Shown here in pieces: positions 8,253-16,830 of a stretch of 55,592 nt of DNA. Below the pieces are notes generated by a model. It was not told the DNA's origin and ran no database searches. It was given only the letters and a program-made list of their open reading frames with translations. The first letter of the stretch is position 1. Every line of letters starts with the position of its first letter. The translations under genes were made by a program, and so were the position numbers. The stretch is from CAYNFS01 sp964396685 (lineage in GTDB: Bacteria; Patescibacteriota; Doudnabacteria; UBA920; 2-01-FULL-46-14), in the NCBI GenBank assembly GCA_964396685.1, contig CAYNFS010000008.1, forward strand, positions 1-55,592. Direction: 5' to 3'.

Positions 8253-10754
8253 TTATAACATAGCGGGGTCAATTTCGACCATTTGTCCCCTCTTAATACT
8301 TCCAGAAATCAGCCCCTTGGCAATGTAATTTTCAATATTTTCCTGAATAAATCGCCGCAGCGGCCTGGCGCCGAATTCCGCGCTATAGCCTTTTTGCGCG
8401 ATAAGCCGGGCCAATTCCGGCGTGATCATAATTTGGATATCCTTTTCATTGAGCCTGCCGTTTAACTCCCGCAAAAGAAGTTCCGCAACATAGGCAAGCT
8501 CTTCTTGAGATAGAGGTTCAAAAACAATTACGGCGTCAAACCGGTTCAAAAACTCGGGGCGGAAAATGCCTTCTTTCTGAAGATGGTCTAAAATCTGCTC
8601 TCGTTCAAGCGCCGGATTTTTGCCGGCTTTCGCCATTTCGCGGATCAGCTCGGCCCCGGCATTGGAAGTGGCAATGATCAAGGCATTGACAAAACTGACT
8701 GTTCGCCCCAAAGCGTCTGTCAATCTTCCCTCGTCAAAAACTTGTAAAAACAAATCCAAAATCTTGGGATGCGCTTTGTCAATCTCGTCAAGCAAAACCA
8801 GCGAGAAGGGGCTAGCCAGCACCGCTTCCGTCAAAAGGCCCCCGCTGCGCGCATCGGCATCGCCAATCAGACGATTGATGGCGTGAATCTCTTGAAATTC
8901 TGACATATCAAAGCGAATAATCCTTGCCTCGCTGCCGAAATAAACCGCAGCCAACGCCTTGCAAGTTTCAGTCTTCCCTACCCCCGTGGGGCCCAAGAAA
9001 AGAAAGCTTCCTATAGGCCGTTTCTCCGAACGTATGCCGGAACGCGCGCGGCGCAGAGCGTTGGCAACCTCTGTTATCGCATGATCTTGGCCGACAATCC
9101 GGTTGTGCAAGATGTTTTCCAAATCAATGAGCACTTGTTTTTCTTCTCTGGCTAGTTTCCCCACCGGCACCTTTGTGCGCTGCGTTAAAACATGCTGAAC
9201 GTGTTCTGGCAGAACTATGGCATCAGAAGTTTTGGCAGAGACATAAGTTGCGGTTTCCTCCAAAACCTCCAAAGATTTTTCGGGATTTGGCAAATTTTGG
9301 ATGAGCTTGGTCGCCAGCTTCACGATCTCCTTGAGTGCCGCGTGTGAGAAAAAAAGGCCGCCCTGCCGTTCCAGGCCAGCCACCGCATCCTGCAAAATAA
9401 GAAGTGTTCCAGCCGGGCTTGGTTCATTTATCTCAAGCTTGGAAAAAAGCCTCGCAAGCTGCGGGTTTTTGCCGATGGTCTGCTGGTAGCCGCTTTGCGT
9501 GGTTGTGCCGATGATCCGCAAAGGCGATTGCAAAAATGGAAGCAGCGCTTCGGTGGCGTTGACTCGCCCGGCTTCGGCGCTTGGATCGAAAAGCGCGTCG
9601 ATGTCTTTGACTGCCAGAATCACATTTCTTGCTAGATACGCCTCGCCGAAGAGTAAATTGATTTTCTCCACGACCTCGTTCAAAGAAGCCGTCCCCGAAA
9701 GAATGGCGCCAGTGTCTATTTCCAAAATCCGCTGGTAGCGAAGCGGGCCCAAGGTTCGGCCAGTGTTGACGCGGGACGCAAAAGAAAGCAGAACCGTGTG
9801 TCTGCCCACACCGGGCGGTCCGACCAAAACAACATTGCTGGCACCCGCTCCGCGCAAGAGCATCCTTTCCAAAAGATCAACCTCATTAACTCTGCCTGTC
9901 AAACGGACGGGAATTTTACGGTATCTCACCTCTTCGGTAAGCTCGCGGGCATACCGGTCCAAATGAACCGTATAACCGCCTTCCCAGTCTTTCCCGATCC
10001 CTTTGATATCAAGCAAATTCTCCCTGTCCCAAAAACGCCCGGCAAACTTTCTAGCAAGCTCTCTTCTGCGCTGCCAATAGACGACTTCGGCAAGATCGGC
10101 CTGCTCTATCTCCAAATCAAACATCAATTTCTGAAAAATCTCGTCAAGCCCGTAAATCGCCACAATCAAATCGGCGTAATCAACCTCCAGATGATTGCCG
10201 GAAATCGCCTTCTGCCAAGCCAGCCTTAAAACTTCCTCCAAAGACACCGATGATTTTTTGCCGTAACGGGTTTTGACTTCTTGAGCGAAAGTTTCGGGCT
10301 TGATATTGAGCCTTCGTAAAATCCATATAAACCTTTGGTCGCTCAAGAGAAAATTAAAAAAATCCTGCAGTAGAAGTTCCTGACGGCTTGCGGCCGCATC
10401 CAGAATTTGGGCGGCAAAGAAAGAAAGATTTTTACCGAACGCCTCTTGAGCCAAAGCGCTCCTTAGCTCATCAGCCGTAAATTCATGATCGCTTTGCAGA
10501 TAACTTAAGAACAGCCAATAAACCAGGGACAAAAGAAAGACGCCCAAAGAAATTTCAGTTGCACCCAAAAAAATCTTTTGCAAAGACTTTGCCTCAAAGA
10601 ATGCCGCTGATAAAAATCCGAAAATCAAACCAAAAATCAGAAACCACCAGGCAAGCACCCCCGCCTTGGCTTTTGGCAAAAACTTTTCAACCGTAAGGGC
10701 AGGCAAATAGCCGGACTGCTCTAGATACGAATTTTTTATTTCTGTTTTTGGCAT
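8253..10754 (-). CDS. Membrane-anchored ClpC/ClpB-like AAA+ ATPase
   Basis: The 833-residue protein starts with two membrane segments (about 31-51 and 62-87). A Clp-N-like helical region follows (about 92-235), then two AAA+ modules. The first has a degenerate Walker A (GPPGVGRHT, 312-320, Lys replaced) and Walker B (AVKDIDALFD). The second is canonical: GPTGVGKT (588-595), LVLLDEIDKAH and the C-terminal GARPLRR. Only the second ring is likely to burn ATP. No ClpP gene is in the window. The start at 10754 overlaps the upstream stop by one base (TGATG), implying coupled translation. It may unfold proteins at the membrane (inference). Confidence 0.85.
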   Translation of the reverse strand: MPKTEIKNSYLEQSGYLPALTVEKFLPKAKAGVLAWWFLIFGLIFGFLSAAFFEAKSLQKIFLGATEISLGVFLLSLVYWLFLSYLQSDHEFTADELRSALAQEAFGKNLSFFAAQILDAAASRQELLLQDFFNFLLSDQRFIWILRRLNIKPETFAQEVKTRYGKKSSVSLEEVLRLAWQKAISGNHLEVDYADLIVAIYGLDEIFQKLMFDLEIEQADLAEVVYWQRRRELARKFAGRFWDRENLLDIKGIGKDWEGGYTVHLDRYARELTEEVRYRKIPVRLTGRVNEVDLLERMLLRGAGASNVVLVGPPGVGRHTVLLSFASRVNTGRTLGPLRYQRILEIDTGAILSGTASLNEVVEKINLLFGEAYLARNVILAVKDIDALFDPSAEAGRVNATEALLPFLQSPLRIIGTTTQSGYQQTIGKNPQLARLFSKLEINEPSPAGTLLILQDAVAGLERQGGLFFSHAALKEIVKLATKLIQNLPNPEKSLEVLEETATYVSAKTSDAIVLPEHVQHVLTQRTKVPVGKLAREEKQVLIDLENILHNRIVGQDHAITEVANALRRARSGIRSEKRPIGSFLFLGPTGVGKTETCKALAAVYFGSEARIIRFDMSEFQEIHAINRLIGDADARSGGLLTEAVLASPFSLVLLDEIDKAHPKILDLFLQVFDEGRLTDALGRTVSFVNALIIATSNAGAELIREMAKAGKNPALEREQILDHLQKEGIFRPEFLNRFDAVIVFEPLSQEELAYVAELLLRELNGRLNEKDIQIMITPELARLIAQKGYSAEFGARPLRRFIQENIENYIAKGLISGSIKRGQMVEIDPAML

Positions 10755-11137
10755 CAAAATAGGCCGATTAAACCCTGAATAATCAAGACGGTGCTGATAA
10801 TTGGCGATAAAAACCAAAACACAAAGGCCAACATAGTCGCAAGCATAACAAAAAGCTCAAAAGCAAGCCCGGACAACATTACAAATAAACGCAAAACCGC
10901 GCCGATCAAGCGAGAGATGAGATTCCAAAGCAAAGCTCGTAAAATTCGTTTGAGATCAAAGCCGCGGCCGTATGGCGTGATATCGCGATGCCAGGGAGCG
11001 AAGAATCGGGGTATGAAAAAGCCGACTGAAAAAAACTGCCAGCCAAAAATCCAGAAATTCTCGCCGATGCGAAGAATCTCCAAAGGGGCCCTTATCACAA
11101 ACCAGTGTAAAAAAGTAACGGCTAAATTTTGATTCAT
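10754..11137 (-). CDS. Small membrane protein next to the ClpC-like ATPase
   Basis: 127 residues with hydrophobic stretches near 7-25 and 28-45 and a long hydrophobic C-terminal region (about 76-127), with a basic central part (RGFDLKRILRALLWN). I recognise no family. Its stop overlaps the start of the membrane-anchored ATPase, so the two proteins are made together and probably interact (inference). Confidence 0.6.
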   Translation of the reverse strand: MNQNLAVTFLHWFVIRAPLEILRIGENFWIFGWQFFSVGFFIPRFFAPWHRDITPYGRGFDLKRILRALLWNLISRLIGAVLRLFVMLSGLAFELFVMLATMLAFVFWFLSPIISTVLIIQGLIGLF

Positions 11138-11144
11138 TTTGTTT

Positions 11145-11187
11145 CTCTTCTCCCTCTCCCCTAATGGGGAGAGGGCTGGGGTGAGGG
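11145..11187. repeat. C-family palindromic repeat, intergenic
   Basis: CTCCCTCTCCCCTAATGGGG-type palindrome, between the small membrane protein and the PAP2 gene. It belongs to the same family as the copies inside leuS, tatD, tgt and glyQS. Confidence 0.7.
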
Positions 11188-11189
11188 AA

Positions 11190-11696
11190 TTATGCTCGTC
11201 TTCGAAATGATCTTACCGCCAAAACCGAAATCGCCGCAACTGCTATTCCGCCCAAGATATCTCCCGGATAATGCACGCCCACATAAACACGGCCAAAGCT
11301 TAAAATCAAAGCGGCTATTATCAAGATAGCACCGATTTTTCTGTTAAACAACCAGACGGCAAAAGCGATGGCAAACATATACGCCGCGTGTCCTGAAGGA
11401 AATGATGCTTCAAGCCCGTTTTTTTCAATCAGAAGTTTGACATCAGGAAGTGCCACAAACGGCCGCTTCCTATGATAGAAATATCGGATAAGCTCGGTGA
11501 AAATCCCCCGCGAGAGGGCGGCTGACAAAAGCGCTGTCCAAAAAACACGGCGTCTTTTGAAAAGATATAGAACCAAGATGACCGAAAAAATCAGTATAGA
11601 ATACCTTGTCCCGTATATAAAAAACTTATCCCAAAATCCCGACTTTTCGGCAAGATTGTTGATTATGCGAAAAATTTTGATATCCAACTCAAGCAT
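11190..11696 (-). CDS. PAP2-family phosphatase, possibly undecaprenyl-diphosphatase
   Basis: 168 residues with several membrane segments and all three PAP2 motifs: KRPF (C1, within YHRKRPF), PSGHA (C2) and GRVYVGVHYPGD (C3). The family removes phosphate from lipid diphosphates such as undecaprenyl pyrophosphate, recycling the carrier for cell-wall precursors. Which lipid is used cannot be read from the sequence. The start overlaps the end of the 2H phosphoesterase gene by 8 bases, so the two are in one transcript. Confidence 0.85.
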   Translation of the reverse strand: MLELDIKIFRIINNLAEKSGFWDKFFIYGTRYSILIFSVILVLYLFKRRRVFWTALLSAALSRGIFTELIRYFYHRKRPFVALPDVKLLIEKNGLEASFPSGHAAYMFAIAFAVWLFNRKIGAILIIAALILSFGRVYVGVHYPGDILGGIAVAAISVLAVRSFRRRA

Positions 11697-12342
11697 GTTG
11701 TCTCTTCGTCATTCCCGACCTGATCGGGAATCCAATTCTTGATCTTTTCAATTTAAACTTCTTAATAATCCCCGTGACTTGATGCCAAGAATTCACTTCG
11801 GTGACGGCTACTGTATCAGCCGTAAAATCAAACTTTATTCGCCCCATTCTTTCAATCACCCTTTCAGCATCCCGATGGTTTTGAAACATTGCAAGAGTAA
11901 AATGGGGATGAAATTTCAAATAAGTGCCAAATTTTTTCCGAGCCAATTTTTCTTGTCTTGTGGGTGGGCGGCTCTTGATCATCCAGGGCATCGGGCCGGT
12001 TCGTAATGGATAGCACGAGTTAAAAACCTCTTCACGCAACCTGACCAATTTCAACGGATAAGAGACATTTACATATACGATGCCGCTCCCGCTTTTCGAA
12101 ATTTCCAATCCAGCCGATCTCATGTTCATGACCTTATGCTTTTTTACAATTCCTTTGACTATCCCAGACAGCCTAGACAATCTTGCTTTGGACGTCCTGA
12201 TATGAAATAAGCTCAAATGCAGAATTAACTTTTTGTTATTAACAACAAATACAGCTTTAACATCTTTTGTGGCGTCTTTGATTTTTTTGCCAATTCTCTG
12301 CCGAAGTACTTTCGGCGGCAAAATTACGATGTCTAAAAGCAT
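11689..12342 (-). CDS. 2H phosphoesterase-like protein (LigT/ThpR superfamily)
   Basis: 217 residues with two HxT/S motifs typical of the 2H superfamily: HLS in LILHLSLFHI (about residue 42) and HFT in FHPHFTLAMF (about 146). Members hydrolyse or form 2'-5' or cyclic phosphodiesters in RNA. The last 17 residues (from about 201) are encoded by a B-family palindromic repeat, so the original C-terminus was replaced. An operator-like sequence that also precedes the TrpR-like gene lies just upstream (12352-12375), suggesting shared control. Confidence 0.6.
   Translation of the reverse strand: MLLDIVILPPKVLRQRIGKKIKDATKDVKAVFVVNNKKLILHLSLFHIRTSKARLSRLSGIVKGIVKKHKVMNMRSAGLEISKSGSGIVYVNVSYPLKLVRLREEVFNSCYPLRTGPMPWMIKSRPPTRQEKLARKKFGTYLKFHPHFTLAMFQNHRDAERVIERMGRIKFDFTADTVAVTEVNSWHQVTGIIKKFKLKRSRIGFPIRSGMTKRQHA
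11708..11741. repeat. B-family palindromic repeat at the 2H gene 3' end
   Basis: GTCATTCCCGACCTGATCGG-type palindrome ending GGGAATCCAA. It encodes the C-terminus of the 2H protein and touches the start of the PAP2 gene. Confidence 0.75.
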
Positions 12343-12351
12343 ACATATGTT

Positions 12352-12375
12352 CTTTATTACGGTCTAGTAATGAAG
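12352..12375. promoter_or_regulatory. Candidate operator for the TrpR-like regulator (site 2)
   Basis: ATTAC-GGTCTA-GTAAT inverted repeat lying in the 37 bases between the TrpR-like gene and the 2H gene start. It shares a 12-base core CGGTCTAGTAAT with site 1. Confidence 0.5.
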
Positions 12376-12379
12376 AAGG

Positions 12380-12691
12380 CTATCTCTTTAACTTTTCCAC
12401 AGCCAACCGATATCCCTCTCCAAAAATATTCAGCCAATTATTTATCTTGGCAATTGTCACATCTGTAACACGTAATCTTTTACCAATCACGATATAACTC
12501 TTTTTCTCTAAAAGCATGCGGGCGATTTGCAACCGCTTGGACAACATTTTTCTTTCCGTATGGGTTAGAAGATCTCCGAAAAATACTTTGGCTTCTCGGG
12601 GTGATTTAAGATTTGCAACCACCTGCCAAAATTGATCCTCTATCTCTTTAAGCTCCTCTGGCGAGAGGGGTTTCCTTGACACTTTAGTCAT
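12380..12691 (-). CDS. TrpR-superfamily regulator (YerC/YecD type)
   Basis: 103 residues. The TrpR-like helical DNA-binding fold is visible: LLTHTERKMLSKRLQIARMLLEKKSYIVIGKRLRVTDVTIAKINNWL, with the helix-turn-helix at about 66-90. Members either sense tryptophan or, as YerC/YecD, have unknown ligands. The gene is preceded and followed by near-identical CTAG-centred operator-like repeats. The trp operator bound by E. coli TrpR is also built on CTAG half sites, so self-regulation is plausible (inference). No trp gene is nearby. Confidence 0.85.
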   Translation of the reverse strand: MTKVSRKPLSPEELKEIEDQFWQVVANLKSPREAKVFFGDLLTHTERKMLSKRLQIARMLLEKKSYIVIGKRLRVTDVTIAKINNWLNIFGEGYRLAVEKLKR

Positions 12692-12700
12692 AAAAATCTA

Positions 12701-12724
12701 CTATATTTCGGTCTAGTAATATAG
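12701..12724. promoter_or_regulatory. Candidate operator of the TrpR-like gene (site 1)
   Basis: CTATATT (12701-12707) and AATATAG (12718-12724) form perfect 7-bp arms around TCGGTCTAGT. It lies 10 bases before the start codon and follows the promoter-like TTGACT-16-GATACT, whose -35 box overlaps the glyA stop and itself contains ACTAG. Confidence 0.55.
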
Positions 12725-12742
12725 TATCCTATACTCCTACAG

Positions 12743-14059
12743 CTAGTCAATACCTGGAACTGGAAATCCATTTGCCAGCTTCACAACCTCGGATTTAACT
12801 GCCTCAACTATCGGGTGCCCATCCAGCTTTATTGTAAACTCTTTTACCGCCTGGCTTCTTTTTTCTTTCTCCTCGGGCATTTCAGTATTTGCGAATTCTT
12901 TCACTATTTTTGCAATAAGCTTGGAAATTTTTTTCATATCCCCCTCTTTCATCCCGCGCGAAGTTAGAGCCGGAGTGCCGAGTCTAATCCCTGACGGATA
13001 ATATGGCGGCGAAGGATCGTTTGGAATGGGATTTTTGTTGACTGTGATATTTGCCGCCTCCAGAGCTTTTTCGATAAAAATCCCGCGCCCCGGCCCAAAT
13101 GGACGCAAGTCAACAAGCATCAAGTGATTATCAGTGCCGCCTGAGATTAATTTTAATCCTTCCTTCATCAAATTCTCGGCCAAAGCTTTGGCGTTTTTTA
13201 CGATTTGCTCGGCATACTCTTTGAACTCTGGATTCATAGCCTCCCCCAAGGCAACTGCAACTCCCGCAATCGTGTGCTCATGGGGCCCTCCCTGCATACC
13301 AGGAAAAACGGCTTTATCAATTTTTTCTTTATATTCCTCTTTGCAAAAAATTATCGCCGCTCTGGGGCCGCGCAAAGTCTTGTGAGTAGTTGTCGTGACT
13401 ACATCGGTAAATGGCAATGGAGAAGGATGAACACCGCCAATAATCAAACCGGAAATATGCGAGATATCGGCCATAGAGATCGCCCCGACCGATTTGGCAA
13501 TCTCGTGAAATTTCTTAAAATCAATCTGGCGCGGATAAGCGGTAAAACCGGAAAGAATTAGTTTTGGTTTTTCTCGCTCGGCCATTTCTGCGATTTTGTC
13601 ATAATTCAATGTTTCAGACTCCACATCCACTTCATAATGCACAAAATTAAATGCTCGGCCAGAAAGGCTTACCGGATCTCCATGAGTTAGGTGTCCGCCG
13701 TGGGCAAGCTTGAGCGACATTATCTTATCACCGAACTCCAAAAGTCCGACATATACGGCGATATTAGCTGGTGAGCCGGAATAGGGCTGAACATTAACAT
13801 GATAATCCGATGCACCAAAAACTTCCTTCGCTCTTTTTTGGGCAAGTCGTTCTATTTCATCAATATGTATATTGCCGCCGTAGTAACGTCTACCAGGATA
13901 CCCTTCGGCATATTTATCATTCAAAATACTTGCCGATGCTTCCAGCACCGCAGATGAGGCGTAATTTTCGGAAGGAATCATCTCCAGGCCTTCTTTCTGC
14001 CGGCGCTTTTCTTTTTCGATTATGTTGTAGACCACGGGGTCTCGCTGTTGTAAATTCAT
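12743..14059 (-). CDS. glyA: Serine hydroxymethyltransferase
   Basis: This PLP enzyme interconverts serine and glycine while loading tetrahydrofolate with a one-carbon unit. The 438-residue protein has the full family pattern, including the PLP-lysine segment TTTTHKTLRGPR (Lys about 232), YSGSPANIAVY, HGGHLTHG and the C-terminal region. Length is standard. The ATG at 14059 starts one base after the stop of the MFS transporter gene (TAACATG), so it is translated from the same message. No repeat lies inside, unlike many neighbours. Confidence 0.97.
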   Translation of the reverse strand: MNLQQRDPVVYNIIEKEKRRQKEGLEMIPSENYASSAVLEASASILNDKYAEGYPGRRYYGGNIHIDEIERLAQKRAKEVFGASDYHVNVQPYSGSPANIAVYVGLLEFGDKIMSLKLAHGGHLTHGDPVSLSGRAFNFVHYEVDVESETLNYDKIAEMAEREKPKLILSGFTAYPRQIDFKKFHEIAKSVGAISMADISHISGLIIGGVHPSPLPFTDVVTTTTHKTLRGPRAAIIFCKEEYKEKIDKAVFPGMQGGPHEHTIAGVAVALGEAMNPEFKEYAEQIVKNAKALAENLMKEGLKLISGGTDNHLMLVDLRPFGPGRGIFIEKALEAANITVNKNPIPNDPSPPYYPSGIRLGTPALTSRGMKEGDMKKISKLIAKIVKEFANTEMPEEKEKRSQAVKEFTIKLDGHPIVEAVKSEVVKLANGFPVPGID

Positions 14060-14060
14060 G

Positions 14061-15221
14061 TTATCTTAATAATGCGTAAAACATCGTCAAAATTCCAGCC
14101 ATCGCAAATACCATAAATATACTCCCGCCGGCCGAGAGAATCGCAATACCTAATAGCGCTGTGACAATCTTGCCGATGGAAAGGCTAAATTCGTAAAAAA
14201 CGCTGTAGGCAATGGCATGATCAGGGCTTTTGCTTGCCGCTTTCTCATAAGTCAAAGACATCATCGGTACATTTACCGCATCTTTGGCTGTCTTGGTCAA
14301 AACATCAAAAGCCAAAACGGTCGGCACATTTTTGCCCAAGGCCCGGAAAAGCCATGTGACAGCGTAAAAAATTGAGCTTGCCTCTATCAAAGAACGCTTA
14401 TCAGTTCTTTTGTCAATAAGCTTGCCTATATACAACATTAACACAGCCCCGAGGATGGTAGCAATCGTTGATACTACCCCTACATTTAGAAAACTTGGGA
14501 TGACAATAAACATATACACCGGCCATAAACTCATAACCATCAAATCTTCCGCATATCCCCAATAGCCAAAGAAATTCCGGATATGAGCGCGCACGACGTG
14601 CCATAAGTTTTTTAAACTAAACTCATGTCTGGAATAGATCTCGCTACTTCTAAAAAGCGGATATACGGAAAAAAGCATAAGCGCCGAAGCTGTACCGAAC
14701 ATGGCGAAAAAACCGAAATTATGCGAAAGAAAACCGCCGATGAAAGGGCCCAAAATAAATGCAAATTGGATAAGTGAAAAAAGCGCCCCCACCTCCCGCC
14801 CTCGCTGACTTTTAACCGAAGCCAGCGCGATGTCGGCATCGTAAGCCGGCCAAAATAAGGATTTTTGCAGGGCAAAAAATATGGGAGCGACGTAAAAAAG
14901 CTCGGGAACGTTTCTGATCGAAAACAAAATCAGCCAATAAATGACATAGAAAACATTTGACACGAAAATTGCGTGCTTGTAGCCCATGCGGCTTGCAAAT
15001 TTGGCGCCAAAAGAAATGAGAATCGCGTACCAAAAATAAACCAGCGCGTAAAACCATAAAATTTTGGTCGGCGAATAGCCGAGGCTAAAGAGATAAATCG
15101 GTTCAAAAATAAAAACTATGGATAAAGCGAGATTCCAAAGTACCGAATGCCAATAAACCTCCTCAACTTCACGGTTAAGATGGTAAGAAAAGTAATGAGG
15201 GTGGTGTTTGAAATGAAACAT
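14061..15221 (-). CDS. Major facilitator superfamily transporter
   Basis: 386 residues with about 11-12 membrane segments in two halves around a basic loop near residues 190-215. A GKLIDKRTDKR segment between helices 8 and 9 corresponds to the MFS loop signature. The substrate is unknown. An A-family palindromic repeat begins 12 bases upstream of its start codon. It is followed directly by glyA. Confidence 0.8.
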   Translation of the reverse strand: MFHFKHHPHYFSYHLNREVEEVYWHSVLWNLALSIVFIFEPIYLFSLGYSPTKILWFYALVYFWYAILISFGAKFASRMGYKHAIFVSNVFYVIYWLILFSIRNVPELFYVAPIFFALQKSLFWPAYDADIALASVKSQRGREVGALFSLIQFAFILGPFIGGFLSHNFGFFAMFGTASALMLFSVYPLFRSSEIYSRHEFSLKNLWHVVRAHIRNFFGYWGYAEDLMVMSLWPVYMFIVIPSFLNVGVVSTIATILGAVLMLYIGKLIDKRTDKRSLIEASSIFYAVTWLFRALGKNVPTVLAFDVLTKTAKDAVNVPMMSLTYEKAASKSPDHAIAYSVFYEFSLSIGKIVTALLGIAILSAGGSIFMVFAMAGILTMFYALLR

Positions 15222-15233
15222 TTGTATCGAGGA

Positions 15234-15312
15234 GTCACTGCGAGGCTGAAGGCCGAAGCAATCTCATCTATTTTTTGAGATTGCCGCGCTCCCTCCGGTC
15301 GCTCGCAATGAC
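15234..15312. repeat. A-family palindromic repeat (copy A1)
   Basis: GTCACTGCGAGGC ... GCTCGCAATGAC. It supplies the last 14 or so residues and the stop codon of tsaC and the spacer before the MFS gene. Confidence 0.85.
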
Positions 15313-15933
15313 AGATAGTATTTGTTTCTTTTTTACTGGCCCTTGTCTTAAAATTTCGATCTTCCCATTCTCTACTCTCACCATAGTTGATGGTTGGACT
15401 TTTGGCAATTCCCCTGCATCCAAATATAAATCGGGCTGGTATTTTTTGTTTCGGAATTGCTTGAGTGATTCTTCCACAGAATACGGCGTCTGCCCGCCTG
15501 CTAAATTCGCACTGGTTGTCGTTATTGGTTTTCCTAATTTTTTGACCAAGCTCAAAGCAATTCTATTATCTGGCATCCTCACCCCAATCGTCTCTGTCCC
15601 CGCAGACAGAAGCTTCATTCCTAAATCTAAAATCTTAAATCTAAAATCCAAAATCAGCGTCAGCGGTCCCGGCATAAACTTCTTAAACATCCTCTCCGCC
15701 GTTTTATCAAACTTCGCATATTTCTTCGCCATTTGAAAACCAGAAACAATCACATGCATCGGCTTTCGAAAACTTCGGCCTTTAATCTTATATAATCTTT
15801 TAACCGCCGCAACATTCGTCGCGTCCACGCCCAAACCGTAGGCGGTGTCAGTGGGATAGACGACTGCTTTGCCGGATTTTAGATATTGAAGCGCTAAATT
15901 TACACTTTTTGCATCAGCCTTGACTATCTTCAT
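15268..15933 (-). CDS. tsaC: L-threonylcarbamoyladenylate synthase
   Basis: The enzyme makes threonylcarbamoyl-AMP from threonine, bicarbonate and ATP for the t6A37 modification of ANN-reading tRNAs. The 221-residue protein has the Sua5/YciO/YrdC fold with YPTDTAYGLGVDA, KIKGRSFRKPMHVIV (KxR-x2-KP), PGPLTLIL and TTTSANLAGG. Start at 15933 (MKIVKADAK) because the fold begins there. Two insertions are visible: an AT-rich direct repeat at residues about 92-103 (DFRFKILDL) and an A-family repeat that encodes the C-terminus from about residue 208. Confidence 0.9.
   Translation of the reverse strand: MKIVKADAKSVNLALQYLKSGKAVVYPTDTAYGLGVDATNVAAVKRLYKIKGRSFRKPMHVIVSGFQMAKKYAKFDKTAERMFKKFMPGPLTLILDFRFKILDLGMKLLSAGTETIGVRMPDNRIALSLVKKLGKPITTTSANLAGGQTPYSVEESLKQFRNKKYQPDLYLDAGELPKVQPSTMVRVENGKIEILRQGPVKKKQILSVIASDRRERGNLKK
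15625..15660. repeat. AT-rich direct repeat inside tsaC
   Basis: Two copies of TAAATCTAAAATC-like units in tandem, adding about 12 residues in frame. Confidence 0.6.
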
Positions 15934-16016
15934 AACGTAAAACTCAAAGCGCAAAACGCAAAACCACAACTTAAAATTTAAAACTTTCCATAATTTTTCG
16001 CTTTACGTTTTACACT

Positions 16017-16745
16017 TTACGTTATTTTCAAGTCCGAGGGACTTGCCACTTTATGCCATCTTTTTGCTTTCACCACGCTAAACTTGGCTCCATCCTTTAC
16101 CATCTGCATGAAAGTCTGGGGCAGGCCATACTCATTGGCCGGCTTGCCCGCCGGAACCATAGGGTAATTGAATAATGCCGTATTCAAAACATAAGCGCCG
16201 GCATTGACTAACGATCCCTTTGTTGCCGGTTGTCGCTCTATAATATCCAGCAAATTCCCCTCCTCATCAATTTTTATAACAGCCTGTCGGTCTTCTTTTG
16301 ATTGATCCTCTTTGAGTTCCCAACCCAAAATCGCCAAATTATACTCAACAAGTTTTTCCAAATCTCCTCTGTCGTAAAAATCATCGCCCATCAGGACCAG
16401 GAATTTATTTCTTAGCAAATCTTTGCACTGCCACAGCGCATGCGCCGTCCCTTTAAGTTCTTTCTGCTCAACGTAGGTGATCTTAAATTCTCGCGCTTTC
16501 CCTCCTCCCCTGGCGAGGGGAGGAGTTGGAGGAGAGGTCGAAACATATTTCTCCCCTATCTTCTCCCTTATCTTCTCCCCCAAATACCCCACCACCAAAA
16601 TCACCTCGTCAGTTTCTTGAGGCAATGCCTTAAGATTATGCTCCAAAATCGTCTCTTCTCCGATTTTCAAAAGCGGCTTGGGAGTGTCGCGAATCATCTC
16701 CCCCATCCTGGTTCCTAAACCCGCCGCCAGAATTACTGCTTGCAT
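16017..16745 (-). CDS. Sugar-1-phosphate nucleotidylyltransferase
   Basis: 242 residues of the NTP-transferase fold: AVILAAGLGTRMGEMIRDTPKPLLKIG at the N-terminus (the GxGTRM and PKPLL nucleotide-binding signatures) and LVLMGDDFYDRGDL with the metal-binding Asp. It activates a sugar phosphate with a nucleotide; the sugar is not evident. Residues about 69-83 are encoded by a C-family palindromic repeat placed in a loop before the KITYV strand. The adjacent inositol-phosphatase-family gene may act on a related sugar phosphate (inference). Confidence 0.8.
   Translation of the reverse strand: MQAVILAAGLGTRMGEMIRDTPKPLLKIGEETILEHNLKALPQETDEVILVVGYLGEKIREKIGEKYVSTSPPTPPLARGGGKAREFKITYVEQKELKGTAHALWQCKDLLRNKFLVLMGDDFYDRGDLEKLVEYNLAILGWELKEDQSKEDRQAVIKIDEEGNLLDIIERQPATKGSLVNAGAYVLNTALFNYPMVPAGKPANEYGLPQTFMQMVKDGAKFSVVKAKRWHKVASPSDLKIT
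16496..16540. repeat. C-family palindromic repeat inside the nucleotidyltransferase gene
   Basis: CTCCTCCCCTGGCGAGGGG-type palindrome, in frame, adding about 15 residues (TSPPTPPLARGGGKA). Confidence 0.8.
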
Positions 16746-16803
16746 AAATTTACGAAATACGAATTTTTACGAATTGTAGTCAGCCGATTTATCGGCTCTT
16801 CTT

Positions 16804-16830
16804 GTCATTCCCGCGAAAGCGGGAATCCAG
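16804..16830. repeat. B-family palindromic repeat at the 3' end of an IMPase-family gene
   Basis: GTCATTCCCGCGAAAGCGGG followed by AATCCAG. It encodes the final residues DSGFPLSRE and the stop codon. Confidence 0.85.
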
